Source of the DNA: Mangifera indica
Lineage: Eukaryota > Streptophyta > Magnoliopsida > Sapindales > Anacardiaceae
DNA: 64,000 nucleotides
NCBI RefSeq assembly: GCF_011075055.1
Contig: NC_058155.1
Span: 6,401,537-6,465,536, forward strand
Direction: 5' to 3'
The notes under the pieces are model-generated. The model was given only the letters and a program-made list of their open reading frames with translations. It ran no database searches and was not told the DNA's origin. The translations under genes were made by a program, and so were the position numbers. Each line of letters starts with the position of its first letter. Positions within the stretch are counted from its first letter, which is position 1. Below, in pieces: positions 36,291 to 47,899 of the stretch.

Positions 36291-36852
36291 AAAAGGAAAA
36301 GAAAGAAGAATAGACAACGTTGGCTGAAATTATAAAACTGTTTTGGAAATTAAAATGTCTGAAGCATCGAAGCTAATATTCAACTGTTAGTTTTATCAAA
36401 ACGGTGTGTTTTGCTCACCAATAGCGTTAAGAATGTATTCGAATCAAAGTTGATGGGGTTTTCTTTGTTCTCGATTCTTCTGGGTTTATTCTTATCTTCT
36501 TCGATGGTTCAACAAGGATGATTAGATCCTACTACTTTTTTATTTTCTTGTAATTGATTCAATCGTGTAATTTGTTTTTCACAAGGATTGCCATCCTGGA
36601 ATCTCATTGGTATAAATATCTTATAAACATTTCATATGGTGATTATGTTGAGAAGAAATCATTTTCTATAGAGCAATATTACATATATCTATTTGAAATA
36701 CATAAATAGATTCACACTTATTTGTATTATCACTTGATTGAATGTTATTTTATCATTAATTTATAATCATTTAATCACATAATGACATACATCATGCATA
36801 TATTTATTTATGTATTTAAAATAAATACGCATAGTTATATTGTTTTTTAAAA

Positions 36853-37230
36853 AGCCAAAAGACTTATTACCACCAAAGTTTGGTGTATTTTCAAATTTTC
36901 ATTCATAAGATTTTGAAATTTTAATTTATTCACTTTTTTATTAAAAATTTCAATTATGAATAAGGATAAAATTGTTATTTAAGTAAAAATTTAGAAAAAA
37001 TTAAAATTTATCCCATTTAATCCACCTTAGTTTGAAAAATTAGTAATTTTTTTTCATTTAAAAGTTTAAAAAATTATCATTTTTCTTTAAGTTTCTTTCT
37101 TTTTTTCCAACCACCTCCTCTATTCCGGCCAACCGCTGGTGCTTCTGATCGATTTTCCCATGTCAGCAGCTTGGGAGAAGCCATCGGTGGCCAAAGAAAC
37201 AGATGAAGAGTTCATCCAGATGACAGATGT
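36853..37230. mobile_element. Left half of a Mutator-like MITE next to the TTGGCG element
   Basis: AGCCAAAAGACTTATTACCACC and the following arm match the family's left end. The element at 37247 follows with no right arm of this MITE visible on its other side. Confidence 0.5.
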
Positions 37231-37742
37231 CTTCATATTTTTAAAAGGGATATTAAAATTTTTACCACTATTTTATTCCGTCTATACAAAATTATCACCT
37301 ATTCTAAAGCTTTCACAAATATACCACAACAGTACTCACCTTCCCCAAAATACCCCTCTTCAATCTTTCATACAGGTATTTTCTCTCTCCTTCTCTGTAA
37401 CTTTTTTCTCTCTTCTTCCTCTTCTTTCAAATGATAAAAGAATTATATAGAAAATATAATAAGTGTTTCAAAAACAAAAAAAGAAAGGAAAAAAACTAAA
37501 AAAGAAACAGATTTCAGATTATGAATTCTTTACTGAAAAAAAAAATTAAAAAGATTGACAGAATAAAAATGTGGGTGTTGACGCTAACTTTTTTTATTAT
37601 ATTATATTGATATTTAATTAAAAGAAACTGGAAAAAAAAACTTGCTGATGGACTCATGAAACCTTATTTTGTGGATTTCAGATTTCAAAATAAGATTGAT
37701 ATTTAATTTTAAAAAAAACTAAAAAAAAAACATTTTTGGGGG

Positions 37743-37891
37743 TTGGCGTTAACGCCAAGGGTTGGCGTTACGCCAACCCATTAAAAGCAGAGCACCTAAC
37801 GCCAACCTAATATTAATATAAAAAACTGGCGTAACCCATTATAATATAAAAAAATTGGCAGGCAAAGGGTTGGCGCACGCCAACCCTTTGC
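37743..37891. repeat. Cluster of TTGGCG palindromes near the left arm
   Basis: TTGGCGTTAACGCCAA (37743-37758), a second palindrome of 21 bases centred on GCGTTACGC (37759-37779), and a 14-bp-stem, 2-base-loop hairpin starting GCAAAGGGTTGGCG (37862-37891). Confidence 0.9.
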
Positions 37892-38291
37892 AATATAATA
37901 TAATAATATTATATTATAATATAATATTATATTATATTTATAATAATATAATATAATATAATATAATATATAATATATTATAATATTATAATATTATTTA
38001 TAATATTATATAATATTTTATATTATAATATGTTAAATATAATATAATATATTATATTATATTAATATTATTTATTATATATAATATAATTATATTTTAA
38101 TTATAATATAATATATATTATATTATATATTATATTATATTATAATATAATTTAATATAATTTAATATATATAATATATAAACTGATAATATATATATTA
38201 ATATATATAATATATTATAATATATAATTATATATATTTTATTATATATAATATTTATAATAAAATATTATATATATAATATTATAATATT

Positions 38292-38298
<7 letters not shown>

Positions 38299-38328
<30 letters not shown>
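38299..38328. repeat. (AT)n run inside the TTGGCG element
   Basis: About 15 AT units immediately before the 38333-38396 GC palindrome. Confidence 0.9.
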
Positions 38329-38332
<4 letters not shown>

Positions 38333-38333
<1 letters not shown>

Positions 38334-38396
38334 CAAAGGTTGGCGGAATCGCCAACCCTTGGCGACGCCAAGGGTTGGCGACCCCGCCAACCTTTG
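38333..38396. repeat. GC-rich nested palindrome 1
   Basis: Three consecutive hairpins (GGTTGGCGG..CGCCAACC, CTTGGCGACGCCAAG, GGTTGGCG..CGCCAACC) that together make one larger near-palindrome closed by CCAAAGG/CCTTTG. It can fold as a cloverleaf-like cruciform. Confidence 0.9.
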
Positions 38397-39289
38397 ATAA
38401 TTATATAATATATATTATATATATAATATATAATATTATATATAATATTAAATATATAAATATACTTAATATTAATATATATATATATATTAATATACTA
38501 TATATTATATATTATATTATTAATATATATAATTATATATTATAATATAATATTATATATATTATATTATTAATAATTAAATATTATAATATAAAATATT
38601 TTTATTTTATTTTATATATTATAATATAATTTTGATATATAATATTAATATATTATATATAATATTATTTAATAATATTAATATAATAATATAATCTAAC
38701 AATATATATACATATAAGGTTGGCGTAATAATTCTCAGAATTTTCCAGAAAGATATTATATAATATAATATATGTATATATTATTTGTCATTATATATAA
38801 TATATAATATATTTTATTTTATTTCATAAAAGGGTGCGTATTTCAATGCTAGAATATATTAATATATATATATAATATTATATATATTAATATATTAATA
38901 TAATATTATATATATTATATTAATATATATAATATTATAGATTATAATATATAATTATTAATATTAGAATATCTTTAATATTATAATAATATATTTTAAT
39001 ATTAATATACTATTATAATAAAATAATAATTATAATAATATAAATAAAATATTATTATAATATTCTAATTAAAATATAATATAATATATCATATATTAAT
39101 ATAAATATATAATATAATTATATATATATATAAATCATGCTTTGCTTTATAAAGGGTGGATCCACCCTACATTAATGCTGCAGGCCAATTTCCCCTTCTC
39201 GCCAACCCAGACTCCTTTTACATATATTTTATAAAATATAAAATTATATTATAATATAATATTATATATTATATATATAATATATATAA

Positions 39290-39354
39290 CCAGGGGTTGG
39301 CGACATCGCCAACCCTTGGCGACGCCAAGGGTTGGCGATGCCGCCAACCCCTGG
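39290..39354. repeat. GC-rich nested palindrome 2
   Basis: 65 bp, same three-hairpin architecture as 38333-38396, with ends CCAGGGG/CCCCTGG and only a few positions off a perfect palindrome (ACATC versus GATGC loops). Confidence 0.92.
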
Positions 39355-39551
39355 TAATAATTATATATAATATATTTTATATATATTATATTATATATGT
39401 AATATTATATTATAATAATATTATAATAATATTAAAAATTAATTATATAAATTATAATAATTTATATATTATATTAATATAATAATATTATATTAATATA
39501 TAATTATAATATTTTAATATAATAATATTATTATATATATAATATATATTA

Positions 39552-39579
39552 CAGGGGTTGGCGGCATCGCCAACCCCTG
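39552..39579. repeat. GC-rich simple palindrome
   Basis: CAGGGGTTGGCG, 4-base loop GCAT, CGCCAACCCCTG: a perfect 12-bp stem, equal to one outer arm pair of the 65-bp palindrome. Confidence 0.92.
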
Positions 39580-39729
39580 GTTATATATATTATATAATAT
39601 ATATTTTATATTATATATGTAATATTATATTATAAAATATTATAATTTAATTATAATATATTATAATATTATAGTATATAATATATTATATTAATATAAT
39701 AATATTATTTAATATTATATACATATATT

Positions 39730-39767
39730 AAGGGTTGGCGTTACACAGCAACTTTCACGCCAACCTT
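39730..39767. repeat. TTGGCG hairpin at the right shoulder
   Basis: AAGGGTTGGCG and CGCCAACCTTT are separated by a 16-base loop of mixed sequence (TTACACAGCAACTTTCA), the last GC word before the right shoulder. Confidence 0.85.
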
Positions 39768-40228
39768 TTTTTTTTTTTTAAAGTTAAATACCCAGTTTTT
39801 TTTGTTTCACTTAAATCCTTAAATATCAATTTTTTTTTTTTCCAGTTAAATACTGTTACATGATCATCTTACATGGTCATTTCTTCGATGGTCATTTTTT
39901 ATCTTGTAGGTTGCTCTTTTTTTTTCCCTTTTTTTTTTTTAAATCCTTACTTTGAAGAATTCTTAATTTGAAGAATTTGGTTGTTTCCTTCCTGTTTTTG
40001 TTTTTGAAGATGAGGGAGAAGAGAGAGTGATTTCTTTATAATTTTGGAAGAAGAGAAAAAAAAGTTGCAGAGAAGAGGAGAGAGAATTTATGCATGAAAG
40101 ATTAAGAGGGGTATTTTGGGAAAGGTGAGTACTGTTGTGGTATATTTGTAAAAGTTTTAGGATAGGTGATAATTTTGTATACACGGAATAAAAAAGTGCT
40201 AAAAATTTCAATTTCCCTTTTTTTAAAA

Positions 40229-42510
40229 TGGATATTTTGTTTTATGAGACTACTATAGTACACTAATATTGACCAGCTACGTCGTAACAAATACACGGAC
40301 TTTTTTAAATTTAGAGAAACTCTATAATGTCATGAAAATACCACATCTGCCATATCATAAATATTTATATGTCCAAAAAATTGTATTTTTTATTTATCAA
40401 TTACATTAATTATCAAAATAAATAAAGGAAGGATAAAAAGGAAAATTGTATTTTTTATTGTAATATTCTAAATTTTCTCCTAAGTTGATTATGAGAGATT
40501 GTTTTGAATTGTTGGTAGGATACAGGATTTGATTTTTCTTTTTTTTTTCTTTTTACATGTAAAATATGAAGAACTTGTTTAGTGGTTTATTTTAAAATTA
40601 CTTTTTGCAAAAAATTTTATAATTATTGGATTTTGTATGAAAATTTCTTACTTTTTTTGTTTGTGAAAATTATTTATTCTTTTTTAAGAATAATTTATCA
40701 AATGCATTTTTTATTATTTTTATGAAACTTATTTGTTAATAAACTAAAAATTCTTCTAGAAAATATATTATTTTAATTTTAATAGAAAATATTCAACATT
40801 AATTTATTGATTTCCTAAAGAAAAATTGAAAACATGATTTTGGAGAGTTCTACTAAAACTGTTTTTTGGGGAATTTTACATATAAATATCGCACAGAAGC
40901 ACATTTATATTATTTTTAGTTTCATAATCCTTTAAAAAAAAGCCATCACAAGCAATTTTTCAACCTTCAAATCATCAAACCATATTTCCAACCATAGAAA
41001 TAGACCTAGAAACACTTGCCTACGAGAAGGAAATTATTCTTAAATATTATTAAATAATTACAGAAAATAACTTTTTGCAATATTTAATTAATTATTCATT
41101 CAATATTTTAATAAATAAAGCAATAAAAGATGGTGGCTCTTATAACACTTTGAATACTCTTGCCAATTCGTGTCACATTCTTATCCTATCAATTTGGATA
41201 TTGAGTTAGAGATTTTTAATTTTAATTCAATTCGAATTAGATCTTTATCAAAATTTTCAATTTTAACCTAACCTATTATATAATGAATCTAAATTAACCA
41301 AAAATTGTTTATTACTTTTATTATTTTAAGTGTTTTTAGTAGTTATATTTTTTCAGCAAATTACCTCAATTTTTTATTAATAAAATATGTCATTTGATAA
41401 TTCTATAATTTATTCATAATAAATTCTATTAAAGTAACATTTTTCTAAATATTTGACTCAATTTGAATTATTTTTGTGTCAATTTTAACACTATCTGCTT
41501 TAATTTTAGGCTATATTTGATTGATTAAAAATAAATTTTCTTGTCCATAAAACTTAATTATAATTTAATTTCTTTTATATCATATTATATGGGATTAATG
41601 AATCGTATTTAAAATTGATGGATTGTATCTGAAGAGAAAAAATCACCTGCAGATATTCTGAAGAAACTATAAAAAGCCAAAACAATAATCCAAAAAATAG
41701 TCAAATAAAATATTGCGTCGGAAATATAATAATTTGCAAGATATTTGAGGATCTTCTGTATTACAAACTTCTAAACAACTAGATGATCCCATCAAAAACT
41801 TTTCTTACTGTCTTGTTCTGCTTGTATTAATTCTACACTACTGTGCAGCTAGGAAGCATGGACACTCACCAAAGAGTGCGTTTCCGTGTTTCGAAAATGT
41901 TTTCGTTTTTAAAACTTCATGAAACTTGTACAAAACATTTTAGAGATGTTTTATAATTTTTGAAATGCATTTTGAGAAAAGAAATACATTTTTTATAAAA
42001 GAAAAATAATGAAATTGATTAAACCCACATATTTTATACTTTTAAACTTTAAGTCGATTCTCTGACGTGTTATTCATCTTCTTTCTAACATGTTATATAA
42101 ATTGATGTATATGATTATTTTCTTCTTAAATATCTTTATATACTTATACAAAAATAATTTATAATAGGTTTTATAATTCTTATTTATAGTATTTTTCCTC
42201 TTCATTCTTTTTTTATTATTCATTTTTATACTATACAGATTTATGTATTTTTATAATAAAAAATTTGATATTTATAAAAAAATCTTATATTTTTTATATT
42301 TATAAGTTTTCTAACATTTTTGTTTTCTATATTTTTTAAAAAATATGTTTCCACGTTTTCGTTTTCGTGTTTTCACATTCTTTCGTTTTCATTTCTGTGT
42401 TACATAGCTGTGTAGTATAGTTTCGGCAGGTTAATGTTATGTCCGGTGTTACCCGCTAATACGTAATTAAAATCATGATTCCTTAACCCAAAACATCTTC
42501 AAAAAGTTGG
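40229..42510. other. AT-rich spacer, no gene
   Basis: No ORF or MITE recognised; 41170-41560 has weak TTCGAA/CTTGA-type repeat. TTTTCGTTTTC and TTTCGTGTTTT words repeat loosely at 41880-41920 and 42350-42400. Confidence 0.5.
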
Positions 42511-42520
42511 TTTTATATAT
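42511..42520 (+). promoter_or_regulatory. Candidate TATA box
   Basis: TTTTATATAT lies ~30 bp upstream of a GC-richer, transcript-like stretch (GCCAGGGGCTGGTAGCTGG onward). Position and sequence fit a plant TATA box; inferred. Confidence 0.35.
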
Positions 42521-42544
42521 GAGTTGGCGAGCCAGGGGCTGGTA

Positions 42545-43144
42545 GCTGGCTGGTGTTGTTTTGTTGTCAGAATAATGCTTTTTCCAGGGAAAACAGCAAC
42601 AGAAAGAGAGAAGCGATCTTCATCTCCGAATTATCCATCTCCAGATCTCACTTTCTGATGAGTCTACGTTTCCAGGGAGGCTCTATTTTCCCTGGAAAGC
42701 CATGGAATATGTAAATGCCTCCCCGGAAAACAGCCGGCTAGCTCCTGAAGTGCTGTAGCTAGCTTACAGGAACTTCAGCTGGATAAGACACAGTGCTCAC
42801 TTTAGAAATCTGTCAATAACTGTAAGTTTCAATTCGAAAGCTTGAAATTTTCCAGCTTTTGGTTTCCATATTTGAATGTAGAATATGCTGTAACTTATAG
42901 ATAATTATGATGAATGCAAAATTTCAGATGTTCCTTGCAGGAGATTTTGTTCCTTGTTTTGATCAAAAGTGGAAGATATATAGTATTAAAAAAGCTGAAA
43001 GATGAATATTATTTTGATCTACAGAGAGATAAGTCTGTAGCTTTTACCAGACAAGAACCTAACTCGTTAAGTTTATTTAATGGTCATCTGGTCCATCCTT
43101 TCAAAGATACAAGCGAAGTCTGCCACTGGTCTATATTGCTTTGA
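42545..43144 (+). ncRNA. Putative spliced transcript with short ORFs
   Basis: 42545-42821 is GC-richer than everything within 2 kb, ends in a donor-like ACT|GTAAGT (42822) and is followed by an acceptor TTTCAG (42925-42927). The first ATGs open only short frames: 42575-42658 (27 residues, MLFPGKTATEREKR...) and 42702-42758 (18 residues, MEYVNASPENSRLAPEVL). After the acceptor, 42928 begins another ATG with 25 codons, and a longer 76-codon frame spans 42914-43144. None resembles a known protein. It may be a non-coding RNA, the untranslated start of a dead gene, or captured gene ends. Confidence 0.3.
42669..42698 (+). other. Perfect 10-bp stem hairpin in the putative transcript
   Basis: TTTCCAGGGA, a 10-base loop, TCCCTGGAAA. 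The half TTTCCAGGG also occurs at about 42582. It sits between the two short ORFs. Confidence 0.6.
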
Positions 43145-45421
43145 TCATTTGGAAAGGGGTTACTTTTGAACAACTCTCAATTGCCTTTATCCATCAAGTT
43201 GTCAATTTATTTAAGATTAAGAAGTGATAAATATTCTTGCACAAACACTTCTTTAGCTGTCAATGCATAATTCATATTTTCTCTTCCAAAATCTAATGTT
43301 GAAAAAAATTCTAAATATAGTGAATTTAATTACCATATTGCTTTTTATTGTAATCTCTCCTTCTCTTTCTACTCCGTCGTATTATTCTATTCCTCTGCTA
43401 CCTCAATCTCTTTCTTACTCTTCTCGTTCCTCCTTTCTCCTCCGTCATTTCTTTCTCTTTCTTCTGCTTCTCATTTTCTTTCACAATATGACCAATGCAA
43501 CCTAAACAATGAGCGTAGTTTGTTGTCCTTCCTTTTGGTAGGATGAGCATAGGTTGTTTCTAAATCTCTCTCGTTATTTCTTTGTTAATATATATTTTTA
43601 TTCACCCAAAAAGGAAAAAAAAAAAAAACACCAAAACAATGATTCCAGGTGCGATCTAGCCATATCTTGAAATCTCTCAATTTTCCTTTTTCTTTCAAGA
43701 TAAGGTGTTGTGGGTTGTTGAGATGATTGCAGTAATGGTAATGGTGTGAAAGTGGTCGGGACTCTTTGTGTTGAGGTGGTTGTCTATTGGTAATGGTTTT
43801 AGATAGTTATATTTCGTAAAAGCGGATTGCACAGGATTCGATTTGGTGACCTTGAATCCATGATAGCAAATATTGAAATTAATAGTGGTATGTAGGCAGA
43901 CACTCCACAGCCTTAATGCCAACTAGATCTGGTAGTGCCATGTCTAAGGTCTTAGCTCCAGTTGCGTCCCGATACAGGTAAAGGCGTATTAGCGATCTCA
44001 ATTCCCAGTTCCCAGCCAATGTGTTCAGATCAATAGCAATAAGTTGTAAATGCTTGCTTCCATAAGATGTAATTCATCACTGTTATCAAAACTAAACAAG
44101 ACCAAAAGGTTTACCTGATTCAATCATGAACCAATTCTAAATCCAATTTGGTTTTCATTTGATCGGTGACCAACTAAAAAGTTGATTAAACCAAATAAAA
44201 ATCGATTGATTGTAAAAAATTGTTTAAACCCAACAAACCTAGTTTTATCTAGTTTGATAATTTGGAAACTACTTTATTTAATATTAAAATTTAAAAGGTT
44301 TTAAACCTAAAACTATAATCAAACTTCTTTCTAAAAGTGAATACAGGTTTTTCAACTCCAAAGAATCAAATCTCAATCAGAAATAATAGACTATCAATCT
44401 AAAACCTCTTCAGAGTCAATAAATCATGATAAACCAAATATAATTTATATGATCTGTTTGTAGATATTATGCATTATATCATCAGTAAAAATAAAAAGAT
44501 TTAAAGTTGTATTGATTTTTTATAGTGATAAATTAGGAATGTTTGATAGATAATAATCATGTTAATTAATAGAATAATTATATAATGTTATAAAGTGATA
44601 ATTTAGCCATTCGTGATCATTTATTCAATTATGATGGTTTAGATTCAAACTGATGATTGAATCAGTTGAACTGATTGAATTATGAACCAATTCAACTAAG
44701 TTTCATGTTTAACAGAGAGCATAAAAGGAAAACACAGGGGAAGTGCATCTTCTCGGTGTATCAAATTTGAAAGAGAAAAAAGTAATGAAATTTTAATTTT
44801 TGAGTTTTATAGTTAACAGGTTGTGGCGTTGGGAGCCCTGAAACAGTCTTATTGAGCTGTATTTAAGAGCCAAATTTAGTATATTCTTGTGTATTCATCA
44901 GCTGTCATCATCACCATCTTGAAAGTGTGAATCAATCTCTCTGTTCCGCAATCTTTGCCATTAACAAAACCTTTGGAAAACTCAGATGAACTCACTGCTC
45001 TCTCAGCACGAATTGAGGTGTCTTATTGCGATTTTTTTGTGCTAAGCGTTGTAATTGATTTGTCCATAACAAGGTGTTGCGATTATCTTAATATGTTGAT
45101 AAAAGAGACTTAAGCTTATATTTTCTTTTATATAGAATGTCATCTTACTGCTCAAACCATCCTTTGCAAGTGTTTCATCACAATTCACTTGCTAGCTGTT
45201 TTTGTTTTTGTTATTGTTTTGGACTTTTATGCAAAAACTCACTTGGGCTGGGCGGTGGCCTCAACCTCAAAATGGCAAACTACTGTTTTCACTCAAAATT
45301 GATATGGTTATTAGGAGCATTGAGTTTTTTTTTTTTTTTAAATGTAAATATGATAAAGGTTGATTTTATTTCAGTGATCTTTGAATTTAAAGCCAAGGTT
45401 TTTCAAATAATCATTGACTGA
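43145..45421 (+). other. Mixed region with isolated exon-like stretches
   Basis: 43330-43500 is a CT-rich run giving an 80-codon low-complexity frame. 43900-43977 is GC-richer, with an ATG and a donor-like ATACAG|GTAAAG at its end. 44800-45020 looks like a promoter and leader (TATTTAAGAG, then CTCTCTGTTCC, then ATGAACTCACTGCTCTC with donor-like TTGAG|GTGTC). 44100-44300 and 44640-44700 are degenerate AT-rich repeat. No continuous gene model joins these. Confidence 0.3.
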
Positions 45422-45879
45422 AACCCTCTTATGATACTTCAGAAGATTGCAGAAATGCAGATACCAAGCCACACTAGATTAAATAAAATCAAGAATCTGT
45501 TTCTGGGTATTAAATTTTAAAAAAAAAATTTAACTAATTAATAAGAGGGTTTTACAAGCATGACAGAGGTTCAAAGTTTTAATACTTCATCAATTTTGCT
45601 AACCCCTCTAAGTTTGTTCCGGTATTAATTACTGAACATTAAGAACATGCAAAGTTGAAGAATTGAAATTGGTAATCAGGGAATTAATCACCCAACGACC
45701 TTTAAAGGCTATAAGGGAATCAAATTTACCAGTGCGAGGAATGTTTGATATCCCGACCCATTTTTCTTAGTTCAAATGCTGATGAGGAAAAAGCCTATAA
45801 GAATATATAATACTTAGTTGAGTTGACAAAAATATGGCCATGGAGAAGCATTTGGACGTGAGATTTTATGACAATTAAT

Positions 45880-47790
45880 TAGGATGCGTTTGGTTTAGGC
45901 TAAGTTTTAATTACCTTAACAAATTACCTTCTATTATTGTCATTGTCTTGTTTAGTTTGTTGGATAATAAAAGACTTTCATAATTTTTATTATTAAATTG
46001 ATATGTAAATTAATATTGGGATAATTTGATTACTTTATTCTCTTTAACTATTAAAAAATAATAAAATTAATATTAATTTTATTATAATTAAAGTTACCTT
46101 TTCACACCACCATAGACCACCATTTGCAAACATCACTATCACTTGTCGTTGTGCGAAGAAGGCGTAAAAGACTGGATCTCGTCGTTGTGCGAAGAAGGCA
46201 AATAAGGTTGGAGCTTGAGCCGTGCAAAGAAGGTGAAGAGGCGAAAAGCCTTGGCCTAGATCTCTAGATCGATCAACCCTTCACGATGTTGCTCTCATGC
46301 GTTTGAGGGTTGGATAGTTTTCCTAAGCTTTTTGATTAGTGGATAATTTTGCTACTATTCTTTATTGATAGTTGGCGGTTTTTACAATTTTCGATCGATA
46401 GTGGGTAGCCTTTTATTTACCATTACCTTTTAATTTACTATGGTTTACCCCTGTCATTTCTTCTACGGCCCACTATCTTTGACTTGTTGCAGTGATTCTT
46501 ATCTCCGCATTTTGATTTTGATTCATGTCAATTTACCCACAAAAAAATAATAATAATCAAGTTATCTATATTTGTGATAATTTTCACCTTTTGGTAATAA
46601 AATATTACTAATAAGATAGATAATATTTAAGTTTGTTAGGTATATGTTAGTATTATGTTTGGTTAAACTGACATGTGTAAATTATTAGTATGTTTGTTTA
46701 ATAATAAAAAAATATTAAAATATTATTTTAATTAAATACCCATGATTTTAAAAATTAGATCAAACCAATCGGTACGACCGATTAAACAATCAACTGATTT
46801 GATCATGTAGGTTTAACTCTGTCAATATAAAAAATCAATTTTTTTTTTTTTTAAATTTATTATGAAAACTTGAATCAAAACCTTATTTATCATATTTGAA
46901 TATATATATCATCAAATTAAACCTATTTTAATGTTAAATAAGTCAAATTATATATTTAATTATAAATTATATAAAAAAAAATTTAATATTATTTTTTAAC
47001 AATTAACTAATCTGATTACCGATTAACTAATTCAATCATCAGTTGGATCAGATCACTCCCACAACCAGGATGATATCATGCCTGGTTCTAAATACATCGT
47101 GACAAGTCAAAATTGCAAAGAATCCAAAGATGGGGGGTTAAGCAAAGAGTCCAACGACGATGGTTAGGACCTACTCACCCACCCTCAATCAACGTCATGA
47201 AAGCAACACTATAAGATTAAGTAGAAAACAGCGAGATTGGGGCGACAACGGTAATCTGATGGAAAACAAAAGGGTGGTAATGTCAGAGAAGGGATAATTG
47301 CAAGACGTGAAGCTGCAAAGTTTCAATTATGTAAGTGAGAGCAACATGACCAAAAGAACTAAGATCTCGATGAATGTTATTGTGAAGGAGGAAAGACCAT
47401 GCATCGGAGATGTCACTGGAGTTGAACAAAGTTATGGAGTTTTGCTTTGTTTTGGTTTTTTTTTTTTAAATTATTATAATGGTTGTGGTATTGTTTTGGG
47501 GTGTTTTATTTGTCATCAATTATGGTTATTGGTTGACGACAGAAAATGATGGTGTAACTGCAATTGATGGATGGTGACAGATGGAAGCAATGCTGTGGAT
47601 AGTGCAGTTTATCATTAACGATAATACGATGGTGGTGATGACGAGGGTGATAGTGAACAATAATTTTAATTTAAAATAAAAATATCCTTATTTTAAAGAT
47701 TGTTTGAATAAAAGAAAAATAATTATAATAAGGATTTAACCTTAACATTATAATTAAATACAGGCGCATATTTGTTATAAAAATTAATAA
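45880..47790. other. AT-rich region, possible old transposon
   Basis: Begins AGGATGCGTTTGGTTTAGGC, a common plant MITE-type end, and 47760-47775 reads AATACAGGCGCATATTTG, which may be its inverted partner. 46100-46300 and 47100-47450 are GC-richer without convincing ORFs (the 83-codon frame at 47298 is unrecognised). Confidence 0.3.
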
Positions 47791-47899
47791 AGATAAAATT
47801 ATAACAATTTTAAGATTTTACAAATATCGAATAATAGAGGAACACCCTTTTTTTAACTGTTGCATCCATCTCTGTCAACTTCTCTTCTTCGAAAAAGCT

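Larger units (their letters stand above)
32000..36680 (+). mobile_element. Decayed Ty1/copia element with both LTR remnants, nested insertions inside
   Basis: Two diverged direct repeats flank the unit: about 32010-32225 and 36460-36670, sharing GATGGTTCA(G/A)CAAGGA and TTTTCTTGTAATTGATT. A primer-binding site, TAGTATCAGAGC (32269-32280), follows the left one and is one base off the usual plant TGGTATCAGAGC complementary to initiator Met tRNA. Inside, on the plus strand, come gag (32440-33125, 34150-34260), a late gag piece (35510-35755) and integrase (35830-36290). Protease, RT and RNase H of this element are missing. It is split by a minus-strand copia fragment (33168-34155) and an LTR-family block (34290-35110). 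Confidence 0.7.
37247..40217. mobile_element. ~3 kb inverted-repeat element with A/T core and TTGGCG palindromes (unnamed)
   Basis: Left arm 37247-37427 and right arm 40036-40217 are inverted copies of about 180 bp. Both contain ACAAAATTATCACCTAT, ACAAATATACCACAACAGTA and CCAAAATACCCCTC. The flank TTTTTAAAA occurs at 37238-37246 and again at 40220-40228, two bases beyond the right end, a probable 9-bp target duplication. The interior has two A-rich/T-rich shoulders and about 2 kb almost purely of A and T. Embedded in that are GC-rich palindromes based on TTGGCG/CGCCAA at 37743-37779, 37862-37891, 38333-38396, 39290-39354, 39552-39579 and 39730-39767. No protein-coding capacity. I do not recognise the family. 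Confidence 0.75.

Noticed and set aside
38330..38545. 71-codon ORF starting in the GC palindrome, and a similar one at 39297-39482
   Set aside because: The first residues come from the palindrome and the rest from A/T repeats; it cannot be a conserved protein.
42656..42740. Possible box C/D snoRNA (TGATGA ... CTGA)
   Set aside because: No terminal stem, no C'/D' boxes, and no guide complementarity that I can judge.
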